From Siphonodentalium dalli (Eukaryota > Mollusca > Scaphopoda > Gadilida > Siphonodentaliidae): a stretch of DNA of 64,000 bases. Numbering within the stretch: position 1 is the first letter of the stretch; the number at the start of each line of letters is the position of its first letter. The stretch covers positions 177,478,556 to 177,542,555 of the forward strand of contig CP136067.1 in assembly GCA_032622095.1 (NCBI GenBank), given 5' to 3'. This document shows positions 36,900 to 48,840 of the stretch, piece after piece. The notes under the pieces are model-generated. The model ran no database searches. It had not been told where the DNA came from and worked only from the letters and a program-made list of their open reading frames with translations. A program made the position numbers and the translations under genes.

Positions 36900-37255
36900 A
36901 TGATAATCATACGATGAACGATGTCGTTACCTTGAATCCGGAAATTCATTATGCAATTTTTTCTTTGGCCCTTATTTCTTCTCTTATTTTACGAATGCTG
37001 TCATTTCTTTTCTGGAATACTGTGGGTTTAAGTATTTTGTTTCCTGGTGTATTATGTCGTTCTTTATTATGTTTCATTGCATTTCTTATCATCTTGTCGC
37101 GAACGTCTTCTGATGTTATTATTACTTTTATGGGTATGTTTCTGTCTTCACTTTTCTACCAATTCTATGGAAGGATTATTATCATCCGTATTAGATATTA
37201 TATCATGCTGACCCCAGAACAATGTTATTATTTCTATTTCCTCCAACGTTATTAA
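36900..37255 (-). pseudogene. Possible LINE ORF1 fragment
   Basis: On the minus strand one frame reads VIITSEDVRDKMIRNAMKHN, then a basic 'IRKIREEIRAKEKI' tail before a stop. Segments of the form RPIKVxxxSExxRDxxxxNAxxL are common in ORF1 proteins of CR1-like LINEs. The plus-strand 113-codon frame over the same bases is hydrophobic only because it is the complement. Frames change at least once. Confidence 0.4.
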
Positions 37256-37259
37256 CGTT

Positions 37260-38278
37260 TCTTAACCACACCAGCATCATTGCAAATCAGCAGGACCCAC
37301 CAACATTGCAAATTAGCAGGACTACATAACCAATGGTGATCCAGGTGGGAGGCGGAGACGGTCTAACACCACATCATGGGCCCGATTCATGTTTATAATA
37401 TGACCCTACATACGTAAATCTATGCTTCGTTATTTGAATGATATGCAAGCCAGTTGGACTGTCAACTTTGTAATACATGTATCACTATTTTAAAGTCATG
37501 TTATACTGGGCGGGTGCGTAATGTTATTCAACATCAAACAGTGATATGTTGACATGACGTCCATTGAGAAGGGCAATGATTCGCATAATTGGAGAATAAT
37601 CGCCTTTACTTTGACTACAAAGCTGAGTACAATTCTATTATATACTTCATCAAAGGGGAATATGATTCGCTCTTTAGCCACCCATACCAACTGTGACCTT
37701 ACACAGTGTATGAGATAAAACGCTTGGAAAGACTCCGACGCGACATGCATTATATTATTGACGGAGAATAAATGCCGGTTCGCTCTATATGAAGCCTGTA
37801 GTCATGATTGTGTCGACAATGTTTATGTCCTTGTTAATGAAGTTAGTCAGAACTGTTTCTGATACAAATATTCGATTGTAACGTATCAGTTGTCAGGAGC
37901 CATCCTGAGAAGTACATATATTTACTACATGGTCCTACACTTATTCCAATCAATAAACCCATTCTACAAATTGTGATACTAAACGTTTGTTTAATAACAG
38001 GGAATAGTGCCGTTGACCCTTGATTTCCGGTTTGTCGTCTATTAACATTCCGTACGCTACGTCTCAAAATACTATCGCTTCCAATATATTTCCAACAAAC
38101 TATAATGAATGAAGAGTTTGAAAAGGTATGTCATTAAATATACGCCAGTAAATACGTCATAGAGTCTTTATTTAATCGGGACTATTTCTTTACGCGGGCA
38201 AACAACGCATAGTTACATGAAACGTCATCGCATGCCTTATAGAAGCCGATGTTAGTTTCGCGTCCCATTTGTTGATTT
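37260..38278. other. No gene; repeat segment near 37270
   Basis: The stretch 36741-37340 contains pieces ('ccgctcggattcgcaaaac', 'attagcaggac') that recur at 53175-53335 in intron 2, so it is probably a dispersed repeat. The rest is featureless. Confidence 0.4.
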
Positions 38279-38280
38279 AA

Positions 38281-38423
38281 GTATATCTTGTCGAGGTTTT
38301 GGTTCATGTAATAAATAGAATCTACAACTCTTCCCCAGTTTATAGCGGAAATTACTAAACGAGTCCAGTAAATTAGGCCCAGACCTAATTTACTGGACGA
38401 TTTTGTAATTTCCGCCATAAACT
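38281..38423. repeat. Foldback next to the 37-bp array
   Basis: Positions 38336-38423 form a hairpin with arms holding CCAGTAAATTAGG and GCGGAAATTAC. Positions 38281-38347 are repeated in reverse complement at 40416-40482. Confidence 0.75.
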
Positions 38424-39010
38424 GGGGACTCGTTATAGATCCTCTATATACTGTATGACTCGTTATAGATCCTCTATATACTGTATAACTGGGGACTCGT
38501 TATAGATCCTCTATATACTGTATAACTGGGGACTCGTTATAGATCCTCTATATACTGTATAACTGGGGACTCGTTATAGATCCTCTATATACTGTATAAC
38601 TGGGGACTCGTTATAGATCCTCTATATACTGTATAACTGGGGACTCGTTATAGATCCTCTATATACTGTATAACTGGGGACTCGTTATAGATCCTCTATA
38701 TACTGTATAACTGGGGACTCGTTATAGATCCTCTATATACTGTATAACTGGGGACTCGTTATAGATCCTCTATATACTGTATAACTGGGGACTCGTTATA
38801 GATCCTCTATATACTGTATAACTGGGGACTCGTTATAGATCCTCTATATACTGTATAACTGGGGACTCGTTATAGATCCTCTATATACTGTATAACTGGG
38901 GACTCGTTATAGATCCTCTATATACTGTATATGTTATAGATCGTTATAGATCCTCTATATACTGTATATGTTATAGATCGTTATAGATCCTCTATATACT
39001 GTATATGTTT
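38424..39010. repeat. 37-bp minisatellite, ~14 units
   Basis: Units contain ACTCGTTATAGATCCTCTAT and ATACTGTATAACTGGGG. Units through about 38930 are almost identical. The last two or three have a variant 'ttatagatcgttatagat'. The unit includes the ATAAACTGGGGACTCGTTAT terminus of the adjoining foldback, so the array seems to have grown from that element's end. Confidence 0.95.
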
Positions 39011-39161
39011 ATTGATTGACTGATTTACGTATTTATTCTCTTGCACAAATCACATATTCAGGGAAGCGACTGGAGGTTCTATGTTTGGGGTGTCCTACTT
39101 AGAATGTCCAGTGACACCATTAAACATGGCAAAAAATACCCGTTATTTGCATCCTCTTTAA

Positions 39162-39828
39162 CCCTTTCTCCCATTCAGTTATAAAAGTGTACATTGGAAA
39201 CGTATGTGATTCATTTGGCAGGATTTTCACATAATAAAAGTAGACGATAGACAGAAAAAGGGTATTGCGAGAGTAGAATGATTCATATTAACCCTTTACC
39301 CAACAGGACGGGTCTGTGCCAATGCATTCTCTTATATATGCGAGTCGACCATAGGTCGCCTCGCATATATAAGAGAATGCATTGGCTTAACACATTACAA
39401 ATTATAAAATTGTTAAAGAATATAAGAAAAAATGGTAAAAAGTGTTAAAAAAAAGATTTTGTTTAGGCCAATGCATTCTCTTATATATGCGAGGCGACCT
39501 ATGGTCGACTCGCATATATAAGAGAATGCATTGGCACAGGGCATAACTGTAACTATCACAATGTGGTCAAGGAGCCGGTTCCAATGATTTCCATATTTGT
39601 ATGGTTCTATTGAGACAGACCGAAGATATTTTAGACTGTTGAAGCTTTATTTGGCCGGTTTTGGCCGGTTTGTTGGGTAAAGGGTTAATAGGAGGGAAAC
39701 GTTCAGATACATGTAATAGTTGTTCGTTGAACTTATTATCTGAACATTTTCTAAGGGAACTACTCGTAAATGAGTGTTTACTAAACACAATATTTTATTA
39801 GATTTAACACTGTTTAGTAAAGAAAGGG
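39162..39828. mobile_element. CCCTTTCT-ended TTAA element hosting a second MITE
   Basis: TTAA at 39158-39161 and 39829-39832. Only about 8 bp of terminal inverted repeat (CCCTTTCT) is shared. The MITE at 39292-39684 sits inside, at its own TTAA. Without it this element is about 270 bp. The boundaries are less certain than for the inner element. Confidence 0.5.
39292..39684. mobile_element. CCCTTTACCCAACA-type piggyBac-like MITE (copy 3, reversed)
   Basis: TTAA at 39288-39291 and 39685-39688. Perfect TIRs CCCTTTACCCAACA. It has two copies of the shared palindrome (39319-39385 and 39468-39534), and its body contains the complement of 'tacaaatatggaaatcattgg'. It is the cleanest copy of the family in the window. 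Confidence 0.9.
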
Positions 39829-39834
39829 TTAAAA

Positions 39835-40409
39835 AATATTACAATATTCGATTTTTGGACTAAAACAACAAATTCCCCACCAAATTTAGTTCGAACTTCA
39901 CATTAGTAATATATTTTCCAATCCATGGTTAGATATAACGTCATTCATCATCATATCATGTATTTAATCACCATTTAATCAAAGGATTCAAAGTTCGTCG
40001 CCCTTATCAACACAATAATGGTAGTTTCATCACTCTGTTTTCTTTGGTTTGAAAGTCCTTCGCTATGCGTTCCTGTTTTTGTTTTCTTAATTCTGTTCGC
40101 AGCTCGTATACTTTGTTTACTTCATCTTTTGTATTTTCTTGATTGAATTACGTTATCTCGTTTTACTCTTTTAAAGCTTACTGCATCTTCAGTCATTTTG
40201 TCTCTATAGTCGGTTTTGAATTTGATACTGTTTTATAGGGCGGTTTCTGCTGGAACATGTTCTTCCAATTCTATAAAATGATAGCACTTCCTTTGGTTTA
40301 CATTTTGTTATTTTCTTTATGACACAACTAACCTGCTCGCTGTCTTTCCTCACGTTTATCTTAAATTTTTGCGGGCCTTCTGGTACTTTACCATACCACT
40401 CAAGTATTA
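39835..40409. other. No gene; possible weak LINE ORF1-like scrap on minus
   Basis: The minus strand at about 40025-40130 reads VNKVYELRTELRKQKQERI, coiled-coil-like and reminiscent of LINE ORF1, but too short to assign. Confidence 0.25.
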
Positions 40410-40482
40410 CTGGACGCTATAAACTGGGGACGAGTTATAGATTATATTTATTACATGATCCAAAACCTCGACAAGATACACA
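40410..40482. repeat. Inverted copy of the 38281 element end
   Basis: Contains ATAAACTGGGGACGAGTTAT and 'ccaaaacctcgacaagata', complementary to 38281-38347. It is either the other terminus of one large element or an independent copy. Confidence 0.7.
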
Positions 40483-41126
40483 TTGCCATTTGGACCTAAA
40501 TGATGAAACTTTGAACAATTAGTGTGGTACCCTATAAGGCGCGTACCCGATGTTTGTCGAAAACCCGACTTAATATGACATATAAATCATGATCACCAGT
40601 TAACATGCTATGAATCATGCGTATATACGGCATAAAACCACCCATATCCAGCGGACCAGAGAATGGTTGTGGTACCCTTGTATGTGCATGTGTATATATG
40701 TGAATGTTAGGTGTGCTATCTGCGGTAAATCTCGAGTGCATTTCACACGCAAATGCGACAATAATCCCACAAGGATACAGATCCACAAACGAGAACTCTC
40801 CTCAATAAACAGTAATGGGATCCGCGAAATGTTTGCTTTAGATCATTTAACACAACAGTCTATTCAACTACGGAAACCTGCAAGTCATTATCACACAAGC
40901 TTTTGACGACAAGTGAATAACTAAACAAACATTTCGATCATTCATATCCAGTAGCTTTCTGCATTTGGAGATGGTGATTATTTTGTGGTTGTCACGTGCA
41001 CAGAAATTCTGTCAATATTCGATCCTTTAAGCTGAATCTTTTAAATCTAACAACGGATACACAGCTATTTAAAAAATGGTGTCTTCGGTCGGGGTAATTA
41101 GGGCTAAAACTCAACCAGGTTGGATT
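40483..41126. other. No gene recognised (intron 1)
   Basis: Two overlapping opposite frames of 84 and 98 codons exist, with no family features. Confidence 0.4.
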
Positions 41127-41130
41127 TTAA

Positions 41131-41342
41131 CCCTTTCGTGACAGGAGCTGCGCTGGTGCAGCATTGGAGATAATGTGTCAGTGTACAGTATTGAAGATCA
41201 TGTGTCAGTGAACTGGCTTACAAGGCCAAGGTAAATATTGTTAGGTCAATGTATTTTCCGACATATGCGAGACTCACGTATAACACAATGCATTGGTACA
41301 GGGTTTTCGGAAAATTTCAGGAAGCTCCAGTGATGGAACTGT
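41131..41342. mobile_element. Decayed CCCTTTCGTG-type TTAA MITE
   Basis: TTAA at 41127-41130, then CCCTTTCGTGACAGGAGCTG. The right end is degraded ('gaagctccagtgatggaa'). A decayed single palindrome lies at 41246-41295. Sister of 5219-5412. Confidence 0.6.
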
Positions 41343-41344
41343 TG

Positions 41345-42600
41345 GGCAACCGTTTGTTTAAATAACAACCCAATATTCACGGTTAACCTTACGCACATCT
41401 TATGTTCTCTGTTGTTCACACACTTATCAATACCTGCATTTCTATGTAATTATTAGAGAGATTCCAATTCTTGCAATTGAGCCTGTGGCGGTGATTGTAT
41501 CTACTGTAGCGTCACAGAGCACGTGATTCTACACGTCTGTTGTTGATAAGAGACGAACTTGTGAGAGTGTGGCTATGTATGTATATACACGTTGTGTTAT
41601 TCTATTTAATCAACATTGCGCTTATGTTGTGATTGTGCATGAATGTTATGTTGATCAAAGACTATTTTAATAACATAAGTTGCTGTTTCGTGGTTTGCGC
41701 ATTTGTAAATGTCTACAATGTACCAGCTAACAACGTTTAATTTGTCATGAAATCATAGTAATAACACCTTGTTACGGTCAGATACGATCATAACACATTG
41801 TAAATATTTTGTATAAATGTTCTGCATTGTTCTACCTTAAATGGTAGCCCTCGCAATAAAGCATTCACATCAACATTCTGTTCTGCTTGGGGTATTGTCG
41901 CGCTTGTCTATAATCAACCGTTGTGGATCCATACAATCGTGTCAATATTTCAACAGTTTCATTGCAATCATGATGTTTTATTGAAGCATATGATTCGTTG
42001 TTCACATGCATTACAAGTAAGGGTATGGACGTCTCGTCCAATCCACACGATACACAATAATATCTACGTAGTACACAGTTACCAAGGGTATAACACGCGT
42101 TGAAACCCTACACTCGGTACAATCGGTGGAGACGGAATGTCCTTTGGCACTCACGTATTAACACCCGTTTATGTATACAATGACAAATAGTTAGATATTG
42201 TCTTGATGTTCGAAATTCTTAACTGGGGTTGTCCAACCTCAAATTTCCAACTTAACTCCACTCTTGTAGACAACTCTGCGCTATTCCATTTGAACTAGTT
42301 CTTGAGTTGGAATTATTCAAATACATGTAATACCCGAAGCTGATTGAAGGTGTATCATAGTTTCTCATATATCAACTGACTGATATAGTTAATTTTGATG
42401 TAGACCAGCTCTCGTTTGTTTTGTAGCCGAATGTTTTGGTTGTCCGAGAGAGTAAGCCCGATGTTATCGATATAGGATTGGGGACAGTTTACATTCGGGG
42501 GAGATAGTATGCCTTCGAATTGAATACACTATACACACTACGCAGACACACACGGCGCAATTTGTAACACATAAATGAAAGGTACTTGTACACAATCAAA
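41345..42600. other. No gene recognised (intron 1)
   Basis: Nothing recognised. Confidence 0.45.
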
Positions 42601-42601
42601 G

Positions 42602-42656
42602 CAAGTAGTTGCAGTAGTAATAGTAGGTGGACATGTACATCCATGATGAAGATTGT
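42602..42656. repeat. 55-bp direct repeat flanking a MITE (left copy)
   Basis: Contains AGTAATAGTAGGTGGACATG. It is repeated at about 43086-43140 with a few changes. The MITE copy 42662-43043 lies between the two. Confidence 0.85.
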
Positions 42657-42661
42657 CATTT

Positions 42662-43043
42662 TTTACCCTGTGCCAATGCATATATAAGAGAAAGCATTGG
42701 CCTAACAATTGTTTACAATTTTAATAATTGTTTCTTGTATTCTTTAACAATTTTGTAATTTCACCCATACAGAGCCCCAGACAAACATGAGCAGACGACA
42801 CTCTTCTATATGCTTCTATATATGTGTGGGGCTCCCTGCAGGGTATTAATGGATGTTTTTTTATTTTATGTCCTAAAAATTGTAAGAAACATTTATTTAA
42901 TACAAATGATAAAAAATTGTTAGGCCAATGCACTCTCTTATATATGCGAGGCGACCTATGGTCGACTCGCATATATAAGAGAATGCATTGGCACAGGGTA
43001 AAAAAAATCCCGACTTACGACTGGATTTGATATGGCGGGTCAC
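42662..43043. mobile_element. GTGACCCGCC-type MITE (copy 2, reversed, left end lost)
   Basis: The right end GGATTTGATATGGCGGGTCAC is intact. The left side starts only at the TTTTACCCTGTGCC segment, and its palindrome has lost its centre (42672-42700). The intact palindrome is at 42925-42991. Confidence 0.8.
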
Positions 43044-43138
43044 ATAGACAACATGGTAATTATAATGAAAATGAGTTAATAACATGGTAAGTAGTTACAG
43101 TAGTAATAGTAGGTGGACATGTACATCCACGATGAAGA

Positions 43139-43940
43139 TTATTTCAACAACATTTTTGAATTGGAAATTGTTTTGTTGGTAGTCGAACGTGGGTGGGTAA
43201 TACTACCGTGAATAAAAAGTATCGCTTGGTCCAATGTTGCACGTCGTTCATCCCAGAACATGTTATTAACGCCACCGGTGTATACTGTGGGCCAAATATT
43301 AGAAAGACGTGGGCCGATGTAGGTTTTATAAATAGATTGGGTCGCTTTAACAGCTGTAGTGCTACCCCGAATGCGGTTATTTTGGGACGCGTTAAAGTTG
43401 TACTGCGACACCGATCCGGTAAAAGCTGTAGTTGGAATGTCCAAGTTCGCGAAAGTTCTATTGACTATGTCGATGATTTGAGAAGCTTTATTGTTTTAGG
43501 ATATTGTAGAAAGGCTAATCTGGCCGTGTAAAATTGAGCTATGGCGATGGGATATCTCGCAGGACAACACATTTCGGGTTTTCGTGGGGTGTGTATTCGC
43601 TGGATGTCTTATAGTTGCAGTATGTAACCATTATGACCGCGTTAATTGCTTTCGACGTTTATGTATGAACAATGGCTGGGCCATGCACTCTTGGCGGGAA
43701 CACAATACCTCCGATTTTTGATCCGCATTTAGAAGCTTTCTGGTGTGGTGAATGAGAAACCTGCAGTAATAAGCCGTAGTTTTTTGTAATAATTTGAAGG
43801 ATTAGTTGTTTTAACGGAATTCTGAGGCAGTGCATTCATGTAACCAATATATTTTATATTATAATTTATATTTATGGCTAATAATATGATCTTGGTGGCG
43901 TTACCATTTCTGACTATGGTTTTCTTGTATATTAGATGTT
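43139..43940 (-). pseudogene. Unidentified element-borne protein, copy 1
   Basis: On the minus strand an upstream frame (43937 to 43729) reads KKTIVRNGNATKIILLAI and ends FSFTTPESF plus stop. A second frame (about 43514 to 43139) reads ASQIIDIVNRTFANLDIPTT then AFTGSVSQYNFNAS and a further 75 residues to a stop. Both parts recur in the same order and strand at 59700-60140, with the peptide (D/G)IPT(T/K)(A/S)FTG preserved despite DNA divergence. That suggests a former protein-coding mobile element or integrated virus-like element. I do not recognise the family. Confidence 0.35.
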
Positions 43941-44148
43941 CGTGTGTCTGTTGATTTATCGTCTCCGGGATAGCACAGCTCGAAATGCTCTGGAAAACGA
44001 TAGCGTGGTGGCCACATAGGTGACGTAACTCTCCATTCATGTAGATAATTGTAACATAACTCTGTCGTGCGCGCTGTTCAAACGCATATTGATTTGAATA
44101 TATAATAATCAAGGCATATATGTCTGACATGCATGTGCCACATAATTC

Positions 44149-44430
44149 AACATATCCGCGTGAAAATAGGTTCAATTTGGACATAAATATTCACATAGGT
44201 TCACATTGGACTTATTTGATTCTGAAATAAGCCCACAGTGGACTCAGACCCGTTATTCCGTTTTATGGCGCAGACCACAGTGGAAACCCACTATAAAGAG
44301 CGTAATCTGGTATGTCGATTTATGTACATATATAATATAGAGCGAATTGTGATTCAAATAATGATGATATGAGCTTATCTGTGGTTTTGAAATAAGTTCA
44401 ATAATATTTTATTTTCAGGAGAACAGCCTG
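44149..44430. mobile_element. CAGCCTGTTCTC family (copy e, reversed)
   Basis: From AACATATCCGCGTG to GAGAACAGCCTG, with CATAATT just outside both ends (about 44141-44147 and 44431-44437). It keeps 'ccgttttatggcgcagacc' and ATAAAGAGCG. Confidence 0.65.
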
Positions 44431-44439
44431 CATAATTAA

Positions 44440-44790
44440 AGCCACATGGCGGTTTGCGCTCCAAAATACACATACTATTATTCGATTTTGAATTTTCTCT
44501 GTATCGAAATAGGTCAATACATATCTGAACTACCATTCTAGGGGCATTATGTAGTCCAAAATAGACGCATTTAAGTATATGTAATGAAAAATACGACTGT
44601 GAATGTGGAGTTTGGGCCCCAAACACAACCAGCCATGTGCACGATATGGAACAGAAAAGAGCGTTCCGTGGTAGTCTATTCCTGATATGGTAGAAATAAA
44701 GAGCGTTTGTCTGACTTCTGGCGAAGTTGAAAACGTCTGAAAAATGACTGACTGATTTATCGACCTATCGTATTCGTCGCTTAACCAGTG
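44440..44790. mobile_element. ACGGACATGGCTC-type TTAA MITE (copy 5, right end lost)
   Basis: TTAA at 44436-44439, then AGCCACATGGCGGTTTGCGC. The right end fades near 44790. It starts two bases after the neighbouring CAGCCTGTTCTC repeat's duplicated CATAATT. Confidence 0.65.
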
Positions 44791-44799
44791 CATGTATCT

Positions 44800-46119
44800 C
44801 TCTCAAAAATCGTACTCAATATATCAATATATCCAACATCGGTGTAGCTGCATTCGTGTAAGCTGTGAAGTGTGTATACATTGTACAGGTGTGTTACATG
44901 TAATACAGCTGTTAACGTAAGTCACAGAGGTACTTGCAAATTGAGAAGGGCTTATCCCCCATTCTCACATGCATATCTCATTAAATATGCTTGAATCAAT
45001 GGCGCACTCACTGAAACCAGACGAACACTTACTACAAAATATATATTGTAATGAAAATCAATACGTGCGGTTACAAATGCATTCAAAACTCTCAAGTGTT
45101 TATATATTTGTCGAGGACCATTGTCAGAAAACATGAATGTTGTTGGATGTCAATATTTCATGATAACATAGTCTGGTAATATCAATACATTTAGATACAT
45201 ATTAAACATATCCGATTAACAACGGACAATCCAAGCGATTCGCTGATGTTTGAAAAGAACGAACGGTTTGTGCGCTCAAACACGATTTCGGAGTACACCC
45301 AGCCTTATTCTATAGGCCTAAATTGGGGGTCCGATATAATTGTTGATGCCTCAAATATGTTTACCGTGTAGTACCGAATGACTCTTCCACCAGAAACGAG
45401 GCACCTAGTTCAATGTAAATCAGTTTGAATTTATTGAAGTTTTGTTCTTTAAATTTTGAGATGAAACCACGAATGCGTCATTAGTTTATGGAATATTGGT
45501 GTATGTAGGTGGTGACACGTATACGGTATACTATTGAGCCTAAGATTCTACAAATCTCACCACGAAAGATGTCATTCTTCAAACAATACCCATATACATG
45601 TATGATGTGTCCCGTCGGTATAAGGTGGATTGAGCATTGTGGTGTCGTAAATTGAACCGACCTTGTGTTGATTTCTGATAAGAGGGGATTTAAATGCCAC
45701 ACAAAAGCATCTGGGCTAGTTTTTAGTTTCTTGCAGAATATGGGTGGTTTCGGTGTGCAGTTGAATGATTTCGCCGCACAATTAGCATTCTGTGTGCATG
45801 GTCTTACCCAGGGCCAGGCAGTTACGTCATCAATCAAGTCTCTAACACAAAACGGTTTTTATTTTAAAGTTGTTTAATACATATGTAAACGTTTGTCTGA
45901 CGGGATAAACTAGTACACGAGCGATGGAAAATGACAATGCACATTCAAAAATCAGTAATCGTAAAAACTTTACAATGAAAATAGCTATAGATTGTGCCCC
46001 GATTTTGAAAATCAAATACACGTCAAGCATTTAATATAAGTTCGTAAAATACACATAATCTCTTTCACTCGTACGTATAATAACTCATACGACAACTAAC
46101 TAGCTCATCCACGGCATGA
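44800..46119. other. No gene recognised (intron 1)
   Basis: A 118-codon minus-strand frame (45481-45837) overlaps a 70-codon plus-strand frame. Neither has a recognisable family. Confidence 0.35.
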
Positions 46120-46715
46120 GTTCCATATAGCAGCTATCTGAACGTCTGAAGCAACGGTTTAGAGATTACATTAGTGACGTAGATTCATGGCCATGCTATA
46201 GCAGCTATATGAGTGTCTGAAGCGACGGTTTAGAGATTACATTAGTGACGTAGGTACCTGGCCCTGATCGTCGGAAAAGACAGTTTAGAGATTACTTTAG
46301 TAACTAGTGACGTATGTTCCCGGCCCTGAACGTCTGAAGCGACGGGTTTGAGAGCACATTAGTGACGTAGGTTCCTGAACGGCTCAAGTGACTGTTTAGA
46401 GATTATATTAGTGACGTATATTCCTGGCCATGATATAGCAGCTATCTGAACGTTTGAAGTCATGGTTTAGAGATTACATTAGTGACGTATATTCCTGGCC
46501 ATGATATAGCAGCTACCCGAACGTATGAAGTCATGGTTTAGAGATTACATTAGTGACGTATATTCCTGGCCATGATATAGCAGCTATCTGAACGTTTGAA
46601 GTGATGGTTTAGATATTACATTAGTGACGTAGATTCATGGCCATGCTATAGCAGCTATCTGAGTGTCTGAAGCGACGGTTTAGAGATTACATTGTAGTGA
46701 CGTATGTTCCTGGAC
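46120..46715. repeat. ~71-bp tandem repeat, about 8 units
   Basis: Units contain ATAGCAGCTATCTGAACG, GGTTTAGAGATTACATTAG and TGACGTA. Some units are shortened to about 55 bp by loss of the ATAGCAGCTAT part. A single reversed scrap ('tctaaaccatcgcttcaga') appears at about 57787. Confidence 0.9.
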
Positions 46716-46719
46716 ATGT

Positions 46720-47585
46720 TACCTCCAGCAATAAAACTGAATACATCCTGATATCTGTATGCCTGTATCAGTGTCTAAATGGGGACCAATTCTAATATAT
46801 GAGTTATGTACATGTACATGTACATATTCAGAATTCATTCAGTCATTATTCATTAATGCTATCAGTATTCACTAACAAACATACACATAGCACGTAAACT
46901 TAACAAAAGAGGGTAATCCATTCTTGATCGTCGATTAAAAGGATCGTGCCCGACGTGTTTAATTAAATAACATTGAGTACCACAACTCTGTTGAAAATCG
47001 TGTTACATGAAGGACGTTGAGATTATCTGCTAATCATGGCAAGTACTTAACACACCAATCCGATCTTCCTTCGCTCGAATGAGCAAACACCAAAAGCACA
47101 ACTCGGGACCGTCCCGATTAAAGCCCGATGTGCACACCAACCTGAAGTACAGCTAAAACAATTCGTAGTGTTCTGTCGATATGGATTGCTTGATATTTCC
47201 ATGCAGATACAATCGATCGAAAAGACTTTTCGTACCAGGTTGGTATTGACTAGAGGATTCCTGTTATTTGTGTTTGTCAAACAGGAATTCCTGCCATGGA
47301 TCGGAAAATAATGAGACATCTGTTCAAACTTACTTACTACAGGGACACATGTCCACTTCGTCTTTCCTACATATTACCGTTGTCTCAGTTTCATATTTTG
47401 ATTCACCGTATTTTTAAAAAACATGCATACGCTCAGATTTTGAAGTGCGTCTGTATTCTAGACGTATTTAACACTGTAGCTAATTTATTGATTTTATGTA
47501 GCCGAGATTTGTAGTTTAGATACAGTAAGTTAAAAGTGGATGAATAATATGAGACCGTACACACTAACACCTGTTACTTTTCAAG
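46720..47585. other. No gene recognised (intron 1)
   Basis: A 90-codon minus frame (47047-47319) lacks family features. Confidence 0.35.
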
Positions 47586-47589
47586 CGAA

Positions 47590-47930
47590 TGTCACAAGAC
47601 AGCATGTTATAATATAAGCACATAACGGGCTTATTTTAATGAGCTAAATAAGTTCATACTGGCATTATTTAACCTCAATATACGATAAATGAACCTAAAA
47701 CGCGGTTTTAAAAACAGTCCAATATTGGACCATTTCCATACGAAATAAGCCCATATTGACATTATTTAATCAACTTTTTATTATTACATGACTTATCAGA
47801 ATCACACTCTTTATAATGTGTTTTCACTGCTGCCCGATAACGGGTATAAATTCACCAAGTACAATATGAACCTATGCTAATATTTCGATCCAATATGAAC
47901 CTTTTTGCACGATGATATATAAATTGCACC
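47590..47930. mobile_element. CAGCCTGTTCTC family (copy f, degraded)
   Basis: Contains 'cactctttataatgtgttttcactg' and 'ccaatatgaacctttttgcacgatgatat'. Both ends are degraded. Confidence 0.5.
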
Positions 47931-47934
47931 AGAA

Positions 47935-48840
47935 TGGCCGAATCAGAACTTGCCAGTACGTTATTTGTTATCATTGATCAGAAGTGCCTGAATAGCCCAT
48001 CCCCTTTTAACAGACACATGATGTCGAAACTGTACTGAGTTGGACTGTACGCGCCGTCACAACATTGTCGTATGGTTTTCTCATTTCCCGCAGCAGAATG
48101 TCACAATTAAGTTAGTTGACATGCCACACCACAGCGATGCATGGGACTATCTTCTCGATGCGATATTTCGAAGCATCCCATGACACCTTTCCATTTTCTT
48201 CGGATCAGCTTACGTGTATATGCGAAGGCATTTTGGCAGGTTGTGCACCGAGCGACAATGTCTGATATTGTCTCTAAATGTCACGTCTCGTGTCCAATGC
48301 GTCGGTGGATGCCATGCATGTAATGCCGCCTAATTTTTATAGCATATAACACTTATGTGCGTGATTTAATCAAGGAAATAATATTTTGACCAGAATGCAT
48401 ATTCACGATATGCATATTGCAAATTACTCACATATGTGGATCACACAAAGCAATCGATGTACCGAAGTAAGTATATCGTTAATAGGCAGAGTATCATTCT
48501 TCGGTTACCGTATACATACATGTACAACCCTAAACATACTAGAAACTTTCTGAACAACTAGAAAGGTTGTGTATACGGAAATCGAATAATGATACATTAA
48601 GTAGTTATTGGTAATTTAATCATTGTTTGTATAAACAGACCGTTTGATGGTGATCGAATATCGAGTTGTTTATCTTCCTTGGTACGTGAATGCCTATACA
48701 CAGATTTTAACTATCCCCGATTAATCAATATTGCTCGATCTTTAAAGTCGTATTTGATAGGAAGTTCATCAACGTGTTCTGGTTGTGCAAGCATGGCTAT
48801 TATATATGGTAACGATACTAACGATTATGTTTAATTGCAG
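47935..48840. other. 3' end of intron 1, no element recognised
   Basis: Ends with the acceptor TTTAATTGCAG at 48840. A plausible branch-point string 'actaacg' lies at about 48818. Confidence 0.45.

Larger units (their letters stand above)
13453..48840 (+). other. FBXL7: FBXL7 intron 1 (~35.4 kb)
   Basis: Runs from GTGAGT at 13453 to TTTAATTGCAG ending at 48840; both are canonical, and the flanking exons join in phase 1. It contains most of the MITEs, minisatellites and LINE relics listed separately. No conserved coding exon was recognised inside it. A large first coding intron is also known for vertebrate FBXL7. Confidence 0.75.

Noticed and set aside
36914-37255. Plus-strand 113-codon hydrophobic, membrane-like protein
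   Set aside because: Its hydrophobicity is the complement of an A-rich minus-strand LINE-like coding scrap.
45481-45837. 118-codon minus-strand frame
   Set aside because: Overlapped by an opposite frame, not repeated elsewhere in the window, and no recognisable family.
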